Positions 11,585 through 22,817 of a stretch of 57,744 nucleotides of DNA are shown one piece after another (position 1 is the stretch's first letter; every line of letters starts with the position of its first letter). A model generated the notes under the pieces. The model had not been told where the DNA came from, searched no databases, and saw nothing but the letters and a program-made list of their open reading frames with translations. The DNA is from Candolleomyces eurysporus (lineage: Eukaryota > Basidiomycota > Agaricomycetes > Agaricales > Psathyrellaceae), in the NCBI GenBank assembly GCA_027579435.1, contig JANBPK010000961.1, positions 1-57,744 on the forward strand, given 5' to 3'. The position numbers were made by a program, and so were the translations under genes.

Positions 11585-13436
11585 ATGGTGCCTGGCTCTG
11601 GACACTTGGGCATCTGTCAGCCCCCTTTTGCAGAAGCCCCTGCTGGTTCTCAACCACCCTACGATCAACTTGCCAGTTTCTCACAGTCAGCCAGCTATGG
11701 AAATTGTCAATCGACTCCAATCTCCAACGCTTCCAGTCACCGTGATGGTCACATTCCAGGATACGCTCGATCCATCCAGCCAGATTCCGACCACAATGAA
11801 GGGGGGTTCACAAGAGGTGGAAGCCTTGAGGTTAACTATGATTTTGGCGTGTCACCAAGCCCCGCATCTAGGACTCCACTGCCTCTGCCTCTGCCTCATC
11901 AGTCTTCCATTCCTCCTCTAATGTTGCCAGCGGTGAACTCTCATCCTGCTGGGGCGACTCTGATCACACATGATCATCACCACCGTGTGGCAAAAGACTT
12001 CAATCTCTCGCCAGCATCCCAGAATCGACTCCAAGCCTTCACTCAGGTAAAGATTAGCTGCCTCTTGGTTGAATCCGCTGACTGATACATTTAATAGCTG
12101 ATGTCTAGGGTGCCAGGCCTCACCAAGGAGACCGTGGTGCTGCTCTTTCACCTGCTTGGGTCAAACCTCCACACGCATGATTTGCTGGCCCACCAAGTCA
12201 CAAATTTACCAACTATTGAGGAGATGAAGCAGGTGATAGAGAAGCTGGATAATCGTCTCGATCCAGGTGACAACTTTGTGTTGAGCAAGGTGCAGAGAGT
12301 AAGTTATTCTTATGTTATCTCTCCAAAACCAAATCTTATTTGGCCATCGTTGCAGGAAAATATTCATGCAATGGCAAATCAGATGGTTTTTGACAAGAAA
12401 TGCTACGAGCTCACCACCTTTTCGAAGGCTCTGATGGTAAGCACCTTTTTCCAGCCCCATTGCTTTTATGATACCTAGTGATTGGTACAACATCACAGAA
12501 AGAAATCGAGGATGCTGTGAAAGCGAAGGATACATCCAAAAGCTTTGGGCTTGCACATGTATTTTTAGCCCCAGTGGCCGTTAATAACCTCCAGTCAGCT
12601 CTTGGAAAGATTGCTTCCAGTGTTACTGGTTCTCTTTGTGAAAGCGTGAGTTTCCTCTTGCTCCAAAATACCCCAAACACAGAAATTGACAACAATTCCA
12701 GGTCCTGACAAGTCTGAACATGCACCCAACAAAGAAGATCTCTACCCCACTTTCTCTTGCATGATTTGTTCATTCAGCCATGACCAAGTTCAAGTTCCCT
12801 ATTGCCAATGTCACTCGAGGCCACGCAGTTTGCCTTGCCCTGATGGTGGGTTGAGAATGTGCTCACCTATATGCATGCCAATGATGGTTTTCCTCTTTTC
12901 AGCATGGCTTTGTTCTTGAACATTCTGACTTGGTTCTGAAGACTCAAGCTGAAGCACCAAAAGATTGTTCTTGGAAAAGGTGAAGACTTGACAGAGATGA
13001 TGCCAGCGACGACGATGGCTGGGAAGAAGACCCAAGCCTGGAGCTTGATACACCATCCTCGCAGGAGGATACACTGGGTGATGACTCACCCGTTCCCGCG
13101 AGTCAATCTTTCTGGTCACTCTGGGAAGGGTATATAGACCGTCTGAAGGCCAAGATGGGTCACGATTTGAACACATTGGCATGGAAAATGTGAGTGGCTA
13201 AGATGAAATCACTCAACTTGGGGTATTCTGATGGCACCTCTAGATTTGTTGAAGAGACAATCTCCAAGGATAAGAATAAATATCCTGATTATGCTGATTT
13301 AGACCTTGCTGGGATGACAGAAATTCCGGGAGATTTGCATGCTCACACGGCGCGGGCAGGTGCTGCTGTACCTGGCATAGTTAGCGCTGCTGGCATCGCA
13401 AATGTCCAAGTTGTATATGATAATGTCTCAGTTTAA
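11585..13436 (+). pseudogene. Companion gene of the transposon cluster, with three TGA stops
   Basis: Six exons can be followed through GT-AG introns: 11585-12046, 12098-12298, 12356-12436, 12499-12645, 12702-12845 and 12903-13436. The N-terminal 150 residues are Ser/Pro/Gly-rich and look disordered. The middle is a helical block with LPTIEEMKQVIEKLDNRLD, VLSKVQR, ENIHAMANQMVFDKKCYELT and KSFGLAHVFLAP. The C-terminal part has an acidic patch (DASDDDGWEEDPSLELD) and WEGYIDRLKAKMG. The frame is open except for TGA codons at 12762, 12981 and 13191, each between coding-quality segments. I recall similar mushroom proteins near transposases but cannot assign a function. The stop pattern matches that of the transposase, suggesting both decayed by the same process. 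Confidence 0.6.
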
Positions 13437-15905
13437 GTATCAATTACTACTCTAAATCTGTTCTACGCATTTTAAATCTACTGCATCCCTTCAGAGTAAA
13501 TATGGGATACAAGCTTGATTCCTGGTAAGGTGGAACCAGGAGGCGATTGTTTGGCATCGCTGTGAGACAAACAAAGCCAGATCAACGCGCACATGCACAT
13601 GTGATCACATGTTGATTTTCTATGTATTGCTCCCTCTTCTCTTCTCCCTCTCATGTTCCCTCGCCAGCTTCCAATCCATTGTGGATTCAGCCTCATCGGA
13701 GTCATTGGCCATGGCCTGTATTTTATAGAGTCTTGCCGGTCATAGCAAATTGCACTGCAGAGTTGCTGCAGGTGAGTGGCACTTGTCGTCAGTTGAACCG
13801 TATGCACCCACTGCTGCAACCTGGCAGAGTGTTTGTCCCATTCTTGGCAAGACCCCCAATGGGCAGCACCCCAAATGACATTTCATCGGGCTCCCAGGTG
13901 AGTGCCAATGTTGGTGTTGGTCTAAACAGAGTTATCAACCACGAAGCAGCAACTGTACCTCCAACACTCTCAATCTCAACTGGCATAAGCAAATGTATGC
14001 TTAGATTTTGTTCTGCCATCAACACAGCTGACCAAGTAATACACAGAGTTTGGCCCAAGTTCTGTCACATCCAGCAATCATACTGTGTTGATTGATACTC
14101 TTGTCACGGTCAGCAATCTTCACGTTCTTCTATGCTGCTGGCTGATTATTTGTTCATAGATGCAGCATTCATTGTGGTGCTTTCGCTGTCGGGTTCAGTT
14201 AATCTGAGCCGCAGGTAAGCACGACAGAAACTCCTATAGTTTGCTTTGGCTGATTGTCTGTCCACCAGGAGCCTTTCATCGATACCAGTTGCCAGTTGCT
14301 CTTACAAACGCCTCTTTGTTGCGGTGACCTTCTCCCCAATTTTCTGGGATGTTAGTCAATTGCAGTAAGTGGCATGTCGTAACTTTCGACCATTGTACTG
14401 AATGTCTTATCTTACAGGAACTTTTCCAAGTATTGTCCGTCTCGGTATCATTATGATTATTCTATTTGTGTGTTCGTAGTGTATTTGGACAATAAAATCG
14501 GGTTTCGATTACAAATTTTTGTATTGGCTCAAGGGTGATATAATGGGAAACAGGCCATATGACGGAATTGACACCACGTCCTCTGGATATCCGCCTGTAT
14601 CCTGAGGATATCCACAAGGAATTCCTACGCCTCTCAAGAGGCTGAGACTCCGTTGGATGCTGTGCTGCCCGTCTCCACGAGGAGCACCGGGGCACATCTG
14701 TGGGAGGTCCATCAGAGGGAGACCAAAAAGCTCTCCACGGTGACTGCCTGTGTAGCATGCGGCACTCTCCTACTTTGATCTAGACCTGTGCTTGATTGAA
14801 TTGGACTCCCTGTGCAAACAAGAGGGAATGGCGTCACTCTGAGAGCTGTTTTCTATCTAAGTCCTTCCACCTGCCACCTCAGGAACCGTCAACAAATCAA
14901 CGTGTTCTGGGCATAGCCGTTACCTGCTGTCCTACCCTTTGCAGAGGGAGGCACAGTGTGATGTAATGAGGAAATCGCGCCGCCAAGACCATGCCCCAAG
15001 TTCAGCTGGGTCCCATCTGAACAGGCTGTGGCATCAGAGCTTGCTCTGTTGAAGTTATGGAGCCACTCTCTGCAAAAAACAGACAAACAACTATGCTGTG
15101 CAATACCATGCAATGCATGGGACTTTATGCTTCATAACCATAACTTTAAATTTCCTCGCAGTACTACAATATGTAACTGTCACACTGGTTTTCTACCTCG
15201 TGCTTGGATGGGAAAAACAGGGATTCATGACATTCAGGACCAGAAGGGGCTTAGCTTGGCAAATGCTTATGGACTCCTCAATGCATATGAATTTTTATGC
15301 TACTTTTACAGGTGAAAGTGGTTGCCTAGAGCCTCGTATCTGTTGAACCCACTTTTTCTCAGCCATCAAGAAAAACTCTGCTTATGGCTCTGGTACTTCT
15401 CATACGGCTACTATACCTGCATAAACTGGCTTGAAGATGTACTGGGACCCATACCCATACCAGCATTTTGTAACTACTGGCCTAGCTTTGATTAAAAATC
15501 CAAAATTCATGAATTTTCCCAAAAATAGTCATAAACACAGAAATCGGTCTATAACATTGGTGTCCCTTCTGCTTTCTGAGATTTAAAACCAGAAACAACT
15601 TATAATAGATGTATAGAAGCTGATTGTAAGCCTGTCAGGATGAGTGTTGCAATTTTGAGAGACTGGAATATAAAACCTCAGGTACGGTTCAGAGTTGCAT
15701 TGGCAGATTTAGGCATGTTTCACTGTTTGGAAGGTTCCGAAAATCCAACAGCCTAGATTGAGAATTTAACTGTAAGATCAATAGAGTACGCCTTCCGTCT
15801 CATTGATCTCTTGTTGTCGTCTCCGCCCGCTGAGTGCGGTTGCTGTTCCACCCAGATTCGGTTCTCTCTCAACCAACTCTCAACGCAGCACCCTTCCGTG
15901 TTGCC
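13437..15905. other. Non-coding or unrecognised stretch
   Basis: Open frames here (for example 13622-14095 plus, 14462-14758 minus, 15028-15315 plus) overlap in competing frames and have no motif I know. Around 14570-14620 the hexamer GGATATCC is repeated near a short inverted repeat. 15400-15760 is AT-rich. No element ends with target duplications were identified. Confidence 0.4.
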
Positions 15906-17135
15906 ATGAAGCATAGTGGTGCTCCCCTTTTGTGCCGCCCTTCCCTCTGTTGTGTCAACAGCGTGAAACTGCCTGAAGGTCGCTACAAAGCCTGGTGGAG
16001 ACACCACTTCCCTGATGGCAAGAAGGAGAAGTAAAAGAAGCTGGGACAAGCATATACTTGGTATACATCTACAACAGTGAGTTCAGAAGCTACCCTACAA
16101 TTTAGATTGACTCCGACTTGTGCATACCTGGGTTTCAAGCTGCTCAACCTTCATCTGGTATCTCAAGACTCAAACAAGACGATGGCTATCTTGAGCAGCT
16201 TTGTCAACAACATCCTCGAGTGCACTGCCACTGAAGCTTCCAGTATGTCTTGTACCTCTATCTCAATGACCAACACTAACTGATGAAAAAGCAGTCCACC
16301 AATCTCGGTACCTTGAACAAGGCGACAGCTATCTTGAACAGCTTTGTCAACGGCATCCTTGAGCACATTGCCACTGAGGCCTCTGGCGCGTCTTCCGGCT
16401 CCATATCGATTGCCAGGCTCACCTGATACAGAACCCACGACCCTGAACAAGGTGACGGCTATCTTGAACAGCTTTGTCGATGATCCTTTCGAGTGCCTTG
16501 AGGCCTCCACTACGTGTTCCAATTCTTTGTTAATGGTCACTATTAACTGATGCAACACTGAGTACGCCCGAAAAGGCAATGGCTGCCTTGAACAGCTTCA
16601 TCAACGATCCTTTTGGGCACCTTGCCACTGAAGCTTCTAGTACATGTTCAGCTTCTATGTCCATGGCTGACATTAACCAATGTGACACCCAGTAGCTTGA
16701 TTAAGGTAACTGCTATCTTGAACAGCTTTGTCAATGATCATTTTGAGCGCCTTGACGCTTGCAGTACGTGTTCCGATTTTATGTCAACGGCCAGCATCAA
16801 CTGATGCAACACCCAGTACCCTGAATAAGGCAATGGCTATCTTGAACAGCTTTTTCAACAACATCTTTGAGCGCATTGCCACTAAGGCTTCCGGTACATG
16901 TTCCATTTGTTGGCACCGGGTTGACTAACTTGTTTGTTTTCTCTCAGAACTCGGTGCTTATGCCAAGCAGTCCGCCATTATGACCTACAAATCTGGACCG
17001 TTGTCCACCTCATTCACCCTAGTGATCTTGCCAAGTCAGTACTGAGTGAATATGGTGTATTTTATCATTCATTGCATGTTCTCTAACTACCTCTTTCCCC
17101 CAATGTTCCCCTCAGCCTGTACTAAGTAAAATTAG
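15906..17135 (+). pseudogene. Histone H2B pseudogene with internal exon amplification
   Basis: Histone H2B packs with H2A in the nucleosome core. Decayed pieces occur in gene order. A Lys-rich N-terminal tail (DGKKEK at about 16015-16032) is followed by a degraded match to the ETYSSYIYK segment, ending near 16072. A putative intron comes next, then VLKQ-like codons and PSSGIS (about 16150-16165, family PDTGIS). The histone-fold helix exon around KAMAILNSF and FERIAT is present six times (16173-16893). After an acceptor (CTCTCAG, about 16947) comes the next exon with YAKQSAIMT and VVHLIHPSDLAKSVLSE (family STIS, VRLILPGELAKH, SEG). A short final exon begins near 17117. Retained introns show it is a genomic duplicate, not a retrocopy. 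Frameshifts and stops make it non-functional. Confidence 0.8.
16173..16893 (+). repeat. Six-copy tandem array of one H2B exon plus intron
   Basis: Copies start (at the Asn-Lys codons or their equivalents) at 16173, 16316, 16446, 16570, 16700 and 16824, so the period is 124-143 bp. Each carries about 70 bp of exon encoding variants of NKAMAILNSFVN and FERIATEAS. A donor-like GTACGTGTTCC or variant follows, then about 45 bp with an ACTGATG branch-like site, and a CACCCAG-like acceptor before the next copy. Copy 6 keeps 20 of 23 canonical residues; copies 2 and 5 are also readable. Copy 3 has lost the donor (CTACGT). The copies differ by substitutions and small indels, so the array is not a recent or assembly-made expansion. 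Confidence 0.8.
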
Positions 17136-17871
17136 AATCCGACTCTTTGTTTTGGCCTCTCGTTTCTATCTGTATACCATTGTATTCCATAATTTTATTC
17201 TTATGACAGCCTTCCATTTGCTTGCTACCTTTCATATGTTGTCCACAATGGCCCTCATGTACTTTCAGATTGAAGAATAAAGACAACTTTGCTTGTGTAA
17301 TCACTTAGCTTCAGTTAGAACGATCTGGTTTATTTGGGATTTGGAGCCGATCGGCTCAGGCCCACAATTGTAGCCACCAGTTAGAGACGTGCTAAACCTG
17401 TTTTGAATCAGAGGAAGGGTGAGGTCAAAGGCGCTAGTTCAGTAGGAAGAATATACACAACCTCCATTATTGTGTCATCACAAACATACAGGTTGTTATT
17501 TCATTTTATCAAATTCTTTGCATTTCTGGATCTCTTTGAGCCCATTACTTGCAAGATCCTTTGAGTTCTTGCTCTCCACAGTCCAATGCAGTAAGCAGAT
17601 TTGACATCCCAATGCGGTGAGTTAGAAAAGTCAAGCCCTGTACTCTGCTACCTCCACCTCACCCACAACAAATTTATTGACAATGTCCAATATACAAAGC
17701 AATTAGAGTGCCTCCAAATCACTGCCACTAAGCTTCTTTGCAGTGGCCATACTGGAGAGCAAGGTTGGGAGCGGCTGGACATGTTCTCCGAGTGATTGAC
17801 ACCTAGGCCAACATTGAATTAGCACTCGTCAAAGCACGCACACATGCATCTGCCCAAACTTGAGTTTGGAT
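17136..17871. other. Spacer between H2B pseudogene and inverted repeat
   Basis: A 64-codon frame (17601-17795) and a 60-codon minus-strand frame (17122-17304) are open but carry no known motif. Nothing else is supported. Confidence 0.4.
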
Positions 17872-18553
17872 CTGTTATGGGCTTGCTTAAGTCCTTGTTG
17901 CAACGGACACGCAGGGGTCCCAAGGTGAAGGTGGAAGGGTTCTCGGTCGGGAGTATGGGTCGAGTGGCGGTGAATACGGCCCAATGGATAATAGAAGGTT
18001 GTTCAAAGGGGTGATAACAGAGATGCCAATAGCGGTAGGAGTAGTTGGCAGTGTCCGTAAGGCTTTCCTTAAAGATCAGAGGGGTCAGCCTCCCTTCGCT
18101 TGGCATCAGGGCTANGGGGGTTTGTCANGGGTTGGAATCGCCACCGCGGGGTTGCTTTGGAAAGTTGGGATCGGACGTGGCTCGCTGCCTCTTCGCAGGA
18201 AGAAGATTATCAGGGCTTNGATCGTGAGGCAGATGAGCAACACTCGAAGGAGTGGAACGGACGAGGGGAGGTGGATCCTCGGGACTTGCAAGGGTCCAGA
18301 GTCGTTGGAGGAGTTCTGGGGATCGTTCCTGATACCTCTGATCAAGGAGAGCAAGTGCTGCTGCCAGGTCCGGAGTACTTGCAGGCCGTTGGATAGCGTT
18401 CTGTGTAGCGTTAATAATGTCGGCAACAAGGTTACGTACAATGAATGAGCCTAGGCAAATTCGGGTTTCTTTGTTAATAACAAAGTAAAGGCGAACGTAG
18501 GTGATAAGATAGAGTGAGTCGATTTCGGTCTTGGTGTAAATGGCGAGGGTCAT
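17872..18553 (-). pseudogene. Gag-like frame of an LTR element, truncated (left arm)
   Basis: From the ATG at 18553 the minus strand encodes IYTKTEIDSLYLITYVRLYF, then VADIINATQNAIQRPASTPD, LALLDQRYQE and a basic/proline-rich tail with AKRQRATSDPNFPKQPRGG. Ns at 18115, 18127 and 18219 disturb the distal frame. It has no zinc knuckle, protease or polymerase. Position directly behind an LTR-like segment suggests the N-terminal part of Gag; the superfamily cannot be settled. Confidence 0.5.
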
Positions 18554-18883
18554 GCACTAGAGAAAGGACTAGCGCCGTATATGGTGAAGCGAGAGTTATA
18601 CGAGTAGACAAGAGAGTAGATTCTTGAGAACAAGCTGAGGAGTTCCTGCTCAGCTTGTACCGCCTATATACTACAAGTGCTACTGTGCCGCAGTCCGTGC
18701 TGAGGCATTCCTTTGTAATTACGCAGTCCAGCTAAGTAATAGTCCGTAGTCCGTAGTCAATCCGTAGTCCTAAGTTACTAAGTATGCAGTTAGGTATTAC
18801 AAAGTACCTAACTGTGGTCATCGTTCGCAGTCCTAGTATTACTAAGAGAAAAAAAAGATGCTACTAGGGGTTATTACATAACA
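18554..18883 (-). repeat. LTR-like segment, left arm
   Basis: Read on the minus strand it begins TGTTATGTAATAACCCC and runs about 330 bp to just before the ATG of the gag-like frame. It matches the right-arm copy and, more distantly at both ends, the segment at 29804. Confidence 0.65.
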
Positions 18884-18933
18884 AACACCTAATGCATAAG
18901 GGTCAAATGAACAACTCAAAGTTTCATAGATCC

Positions 18934-19263
18934 TGTTATGTGATAACCCCAGTAGTATCTTTTTTTTCTCTTAGTAACACTAGGACTGCGAACGATGACC
19001 GCAGTTAGGTACTTTGTAATACCTAACTGCGTACTTAGTAACTTAGGACTACGGATTGACTACGGACTATGGACTATTACTTAGCTGGACTGCGTAATTA
19101 CAAAGGAATGCCTCAGCACAGACTGAGGCACAGTAGCACTTGTAGTATATAGGCGGTACAAGCTGAGCAGGAACTCCTCAGCTTGTTCTCAAGAATCTAC
19201 TCTCTTGTCTACTCGTATAACCCTCGCTTCACCATATACGGCGCTAGTCCTTTCTCTAGTGCA
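18934..19263 (+). repeat. LTR-like segment, right arm
   Basis: It begins TGTTATGTGATAACCCC and continues through a poly-T run and AGCTTGTTCTCAAGAATC, ending at CA just at the start codon of the gag-like frame. The TG...CA ends and position before an open frame support an LTR. No matching 3' LTR is in the window. Confidence 0.65.
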
Positions 19264-19745
19264 TGACCCTCGCCATTTACACCAAGACCGAAATCGACTC
19301 ACTCTATCTTATCACCTACGTTCACCTTTACTTTGTTATTAACAAAGAAACCCGAATTCGCCTAGGCTCATTCATTGTACGTAACCTTGTTGCCGACATT
19401 ATTAACGCTACACAGAACGCTATCCAACGGCCTGCAAGTACTCCGGACCTGGCAGCAGTGCTTGCTCTCCTTGATCAGAGGTATCAGGAACAATCCCCAG
19501 AACTCCTCCAACGACTCTGGACCCTTGCAAGTCCCGAAGATCCACCTCCCCTCGTCCGTTCCACTCCTTCGAGTGTTGCTTATCTGCCTCACGATCAAGC
19601 CCCTGATAATCTTCTTCCNGCGAAGAGGCAGCGAGCCACGTCCGATCCCAACTTTCCAAAGCNACCCCGCGGTGGCGATTCCAACCCTGACAAACCCCCT
19701 AGCCCTGATGCCGAGCGAAGGGAGGCTGACCCCTCTGATCTTTAA
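19263..19745 (+). pseudogene. Gag-like frame of an LTR element, truncated (right arm)
   Basis: This is the inverted sister of the left-arm frame, about 160 codons, differing by a handful of residues and by Ns at 19619 and 19663. It ends in a TAA at 19743-19745 after EADPSDL. Sequence homologous to the other arm goes on to 19942. Beyond that point a stretch up to about 20130 encodes fragments such as FNKYTTYDAFC in a broken frame, possibly more of the same element. Confidence 0.5.
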
Positions 19746-19942
19746 GGAAAGCCTTATGGACACTGCCAACTACTCCTACCGCTATTGGCATCTCTGTTAT
19801 CACCCCTTTGAACAACCTTCTATTATCCATTGGGCCGTATTCACCGCCACTTGACCCATACTCCCGACCGAGAACCCCTCCACCTTCACCTTAGGACCCC
19901 TGCGTGTCCGTTGCAACAAGGACTTGAGCAAGCCCATAACAG

Positions 19943-20814
19943 TGTTTGCTGCATTCAACAAATACACCACTTATGATGCATTCTGCATGCCTTGAAATAT
20001 TTTGGAATGAATCCCACAAATGATCAATGCACTGCATTTGGGGCCACAAGCCGACCAAACCGGAAACGGCTTCATTCCTGGCCTTGCCTAAGGGGCAGTC
20101 ATATTTTCCAAGGTTGAACTAAGCCACAAAGCCATGCTGACCGTCGGGAACGGAGCAATAGCAATCTTGTCCCTTGAGTTAGCCAATTGGGTCAATTATA
20201 TGTTTTGCAACGGTGACCCAAGCACAGCAAAGCATTCCATTAATATTATATCAGAGATTCTGCGAAAATGGGGGATGTGGCAGTCGCCAGCTGGAATGGA
20301 TGTTCACTCTGCATGTCAGGCCTTCGGGGATGTTCATTGGGGGATAGTCACAGAATATACTTACATGTACTGCTCCACAAGTGAACAATCCCCAAACTTG
20401 AAGCACAGAAAAACCTGAGCTATCGATAGCTGAAGGAGGAGAGATACAAAAACTGGTAACAGTTATAATCAGGGCTCGTCTTGTTGGCTTGCCGATTTCT
20501 TGCTCTGGAGGGGACAACCCAGGATTGTTTAAGTTCTCTTATGAGGTCATCAATATTGACACAAATATAGAGACCATATTTCATCGAGATCAAAGCAGAA
20601 TGGACGAGATCGGCATTGGCTTGTGCTTGATGCAATGAAGTGCTTCATTTGGTGTATCGTGTATGTTTTGTGTTGTGTGTTTGTTGATCATATCTCGTGT
20701 CTTGCATTCAGGACATGGTGCAATAAAAGCAGCATACCATACACCATAAAATATCCCATTTCTATTGCACCACTCTCTCTAACCCATTATCTACCTACCT
20801 ACTGCTTCGACACA
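19943..20814. other. Unassigned sequence before the next transposon gene
   Basis: A 94-codon frame (20134-20418) has no motif I recognise. 20700-20814 is pyrimidine-rich with repeated CTACCTACC-like words just ahead of the start codon at 20815, as expected of a fungal promoter/leader. Confidence 0.4.
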
Positions 20815-22817
20815 ATGGCGCCTCTGAGTTGGGCCACGGCTAAACAGACGGAGCTCCTCACCTCTTATGTCACCCTCTACAAGGATCAGGGGACCATGAG
20901 GAAATATCAGCTGTTTTGGGATACTCTCAATGTGGCATTCCTCAAGGAGTGGCCTATCCTCCCCCCCCCCCGTACCAGCCTCGACATGCTTAATGAGGAG
21001 GAAACCCAAGCTTATTCTGACGCTCTTGCCAAGCTTTACAAGGTAAGAGCTCTACCTCATATGCTATCTACTGTTCTCATGTTTGTCAATCAGCACATCA
21101 AGCAATGGTACCGCTGGAAGTGCGGCTCTTGAAGCAGGAACACCACTACCATGGTCACATCCAAAGACATGAAAGATATTTACACCGAATCTGGATCACA
21201 CAACTCCAAGGAGTACAAGGCATTTGTCAGGTTAAACCCAGACCTCTTCCGACCCTTGTATGATGCTGTATGCAAGTGTGAGGGGGTGTCGGCTCGCAAT
21301 AAATTTCCCATTTGGCACAGGGTCACGGTGGGGCTGTGGGAGACAGCAACTGAAGAGCAGAAGGAGGCTGTCCATGCTTTTATTGCTGCAGCTAAGGATG
21401 CCAAAGCCGTGGACCAACCTGATCCACAAACCCCAAGTGATTATCAAAAGTATGTTTTATCAATGTTTTGGTCTCTATCCACATCTGACGTTCGACATGG
21501 ACATAGATACTGGGAGAAGCTGCTGGCAATATTGAGCAAGACAGTGACTGCACCGGTTCAGAAGGCCGGTGTTCTTGCATTTGTAACACTTGTCGGGCCG
21601 GTTCCGGAAGCTGGCGGTCAGATTCTTGCTACAACGTGTGTTGCTTCCTCCTACCTTGACCTCATAACAGTTCTTAATTCTCTTGCTTTCCATTTCAGCC
21701 TCCAATTTGGGGATAAGGAAGACACTCCTCTTTTTTCAAATGTATGGGCAGACCATGACCATGTGTTTGTCGATCAACTGGCTAATTTTGTGCGTCGTTT
21801 TGAGTTTTGTACATTATAATGTCCCTATCTGCTCTGGTTGGATCTCACTCATGCAATACCTTCTTCAGCTCTGGAAGATTGCACCAAACGATCCCTCCTA
21901 CCAACACAGAAAGTCGAAGTGGCCTTGGAAGACAGTGGTTCGGCAAAAGAGGCCACCAAGTCAGAGGAGGCTGATGGCTTGGGAGCATTGTCTGGCAAGG
22001 ACACTCCAGTTGGTATGTCGTTTGGGCATAGCTTATCTTCTGTTTTCTGTACTGATGTGTGTGAAAGGATGGGGACACCTCTTCATCAAGCTCTACCAAC
22101 CCTCTGGCTAGCAAGACAGTGGCTGCTCCCAGCAGTCTGTTGACTCCTTCATCTGAAGCTATGAACTCTGACCTACCTGTTTTGACAGGACCTCAGAGTA
22201 TGTCTTTCTCTACCCTCAGTCATCCTAGTTTCTTACCCAGGTCATAGCTACAGTGATTGCAAATGGGGCTTTCGACTTCTTGAAGTTCAATCCTGGTGAT
22301 TTTGAGGTTTCAAACTTCTGGCCGAATGGAGAGCCAGACTGGGCAAATGTGGAGGTTCTGGAGTCAATGATGCATGAAGAGCCAGCATTGCTGTTGCTTA
22401 CCACCACCACCACCTTCCCCAAGCTGGCTGCTTCCGCCTATGCCAGCGTCTTCATCCCTGACCAGACTTCCAGGTTCATCACACTGGCAGTACCAGCAGC
22501 GACAGCACCCAATGGAAATGGACCACACGCCCATCATGCACCACTTTCCAACCTTGCCGTTTTTCCACCAACCCCGGCCATTCCTGCAATGACATCCCCT
22601 GCCACTCATACATCACTTCTCAATGCGGCGGGCTCAGTACCAGTCAACGCACATCCGGCTGGACTCCCCCAAAGCCTGTAAGCCTCCAACAATGAACATG
22701 GGCATCTCTGCACCACCTGCCGCTGAAGTGATCGAGAACGGCAAGACTACTAACACACACAACCTAACACCTACACCAACTCTAAGTCGAGCCGTGCGAG
22801 GTAAGCAGTATGTATAG
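20815..22817 (+). pseudogene. Decayed transposon-associated multi-exon gene
   Basis: The start ATG at 20815 opens MAPLSWATAKQTELLTSYVT. Introns are clear at 21043-21093, 21450-21506 and 21636-21698, and the exon after them ends at a donor near 21790. The first exons give FLKEWPILPPPR and KHIKQWYRWKCG; then RLNPDLFRPLYDAV and WHRVTVGLWETATEEQKEAV; then GVLAFVTLVGPVPEAGGQIL and LQFGDKEDTPLFSN. I recall this order (basic WYRW block, WxxxxxxLxxxATxEQ block, GGPVPxxGG block) in many mushroom proteins linked to transposons; the role is unknown. A TGA at 21130 interrupts the frame right after WKCGS. The 3' part (22253-22681, Thr/Ala/Pro-rich) is assigned with less certainty. Confidence 0.55.

Larger units (their letters stand above)
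17872..19942. repeat. Large inverted repeat: two LTR/gag-like ends head to head
   Basis: The sequence 17872-18883 is repeated in reverse complement at 18934-19942 with only scattered differences, leaving a 50-bp spacer at 18884-18933. Outer ends read CTGTTATGGGCTTGCTTAAG and its near-perfect inverse. Each arm contains, from the spacer outward, an LTR-like segment starting TGTTATGT(A/G)ATAACCCC and an open frame beginning MTLAIYTKTEIDSLYLITYV. The arms end at the same point, which suggests one inverted duplication event rather than two independent insertions. Five Ns lie in the arms. A cruciform-forming palindrome of this size is prone to misassembly, which is the main alternative. Confidence 0.85.

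Noticed and set aside
11563..11600. Similarity of GAATTGATTGAGTTTTGGGT to the first bases of the window
   Set aside because: The match covers only about 20 bp and does not extend, so it is not taken as a repeat.
14570..14720. Possible hairpin/attachment-like site with repeated GGATATCC
   Set aside because: Only short words are repeated; no symmetric arms or flanking duplication of an element were found.
20948..20960. Long C run as a regulatory element
   Set aside because: It lies within the coding frame of the transposon-associated gene (Pro codons) and is probably a simple homopolymer.
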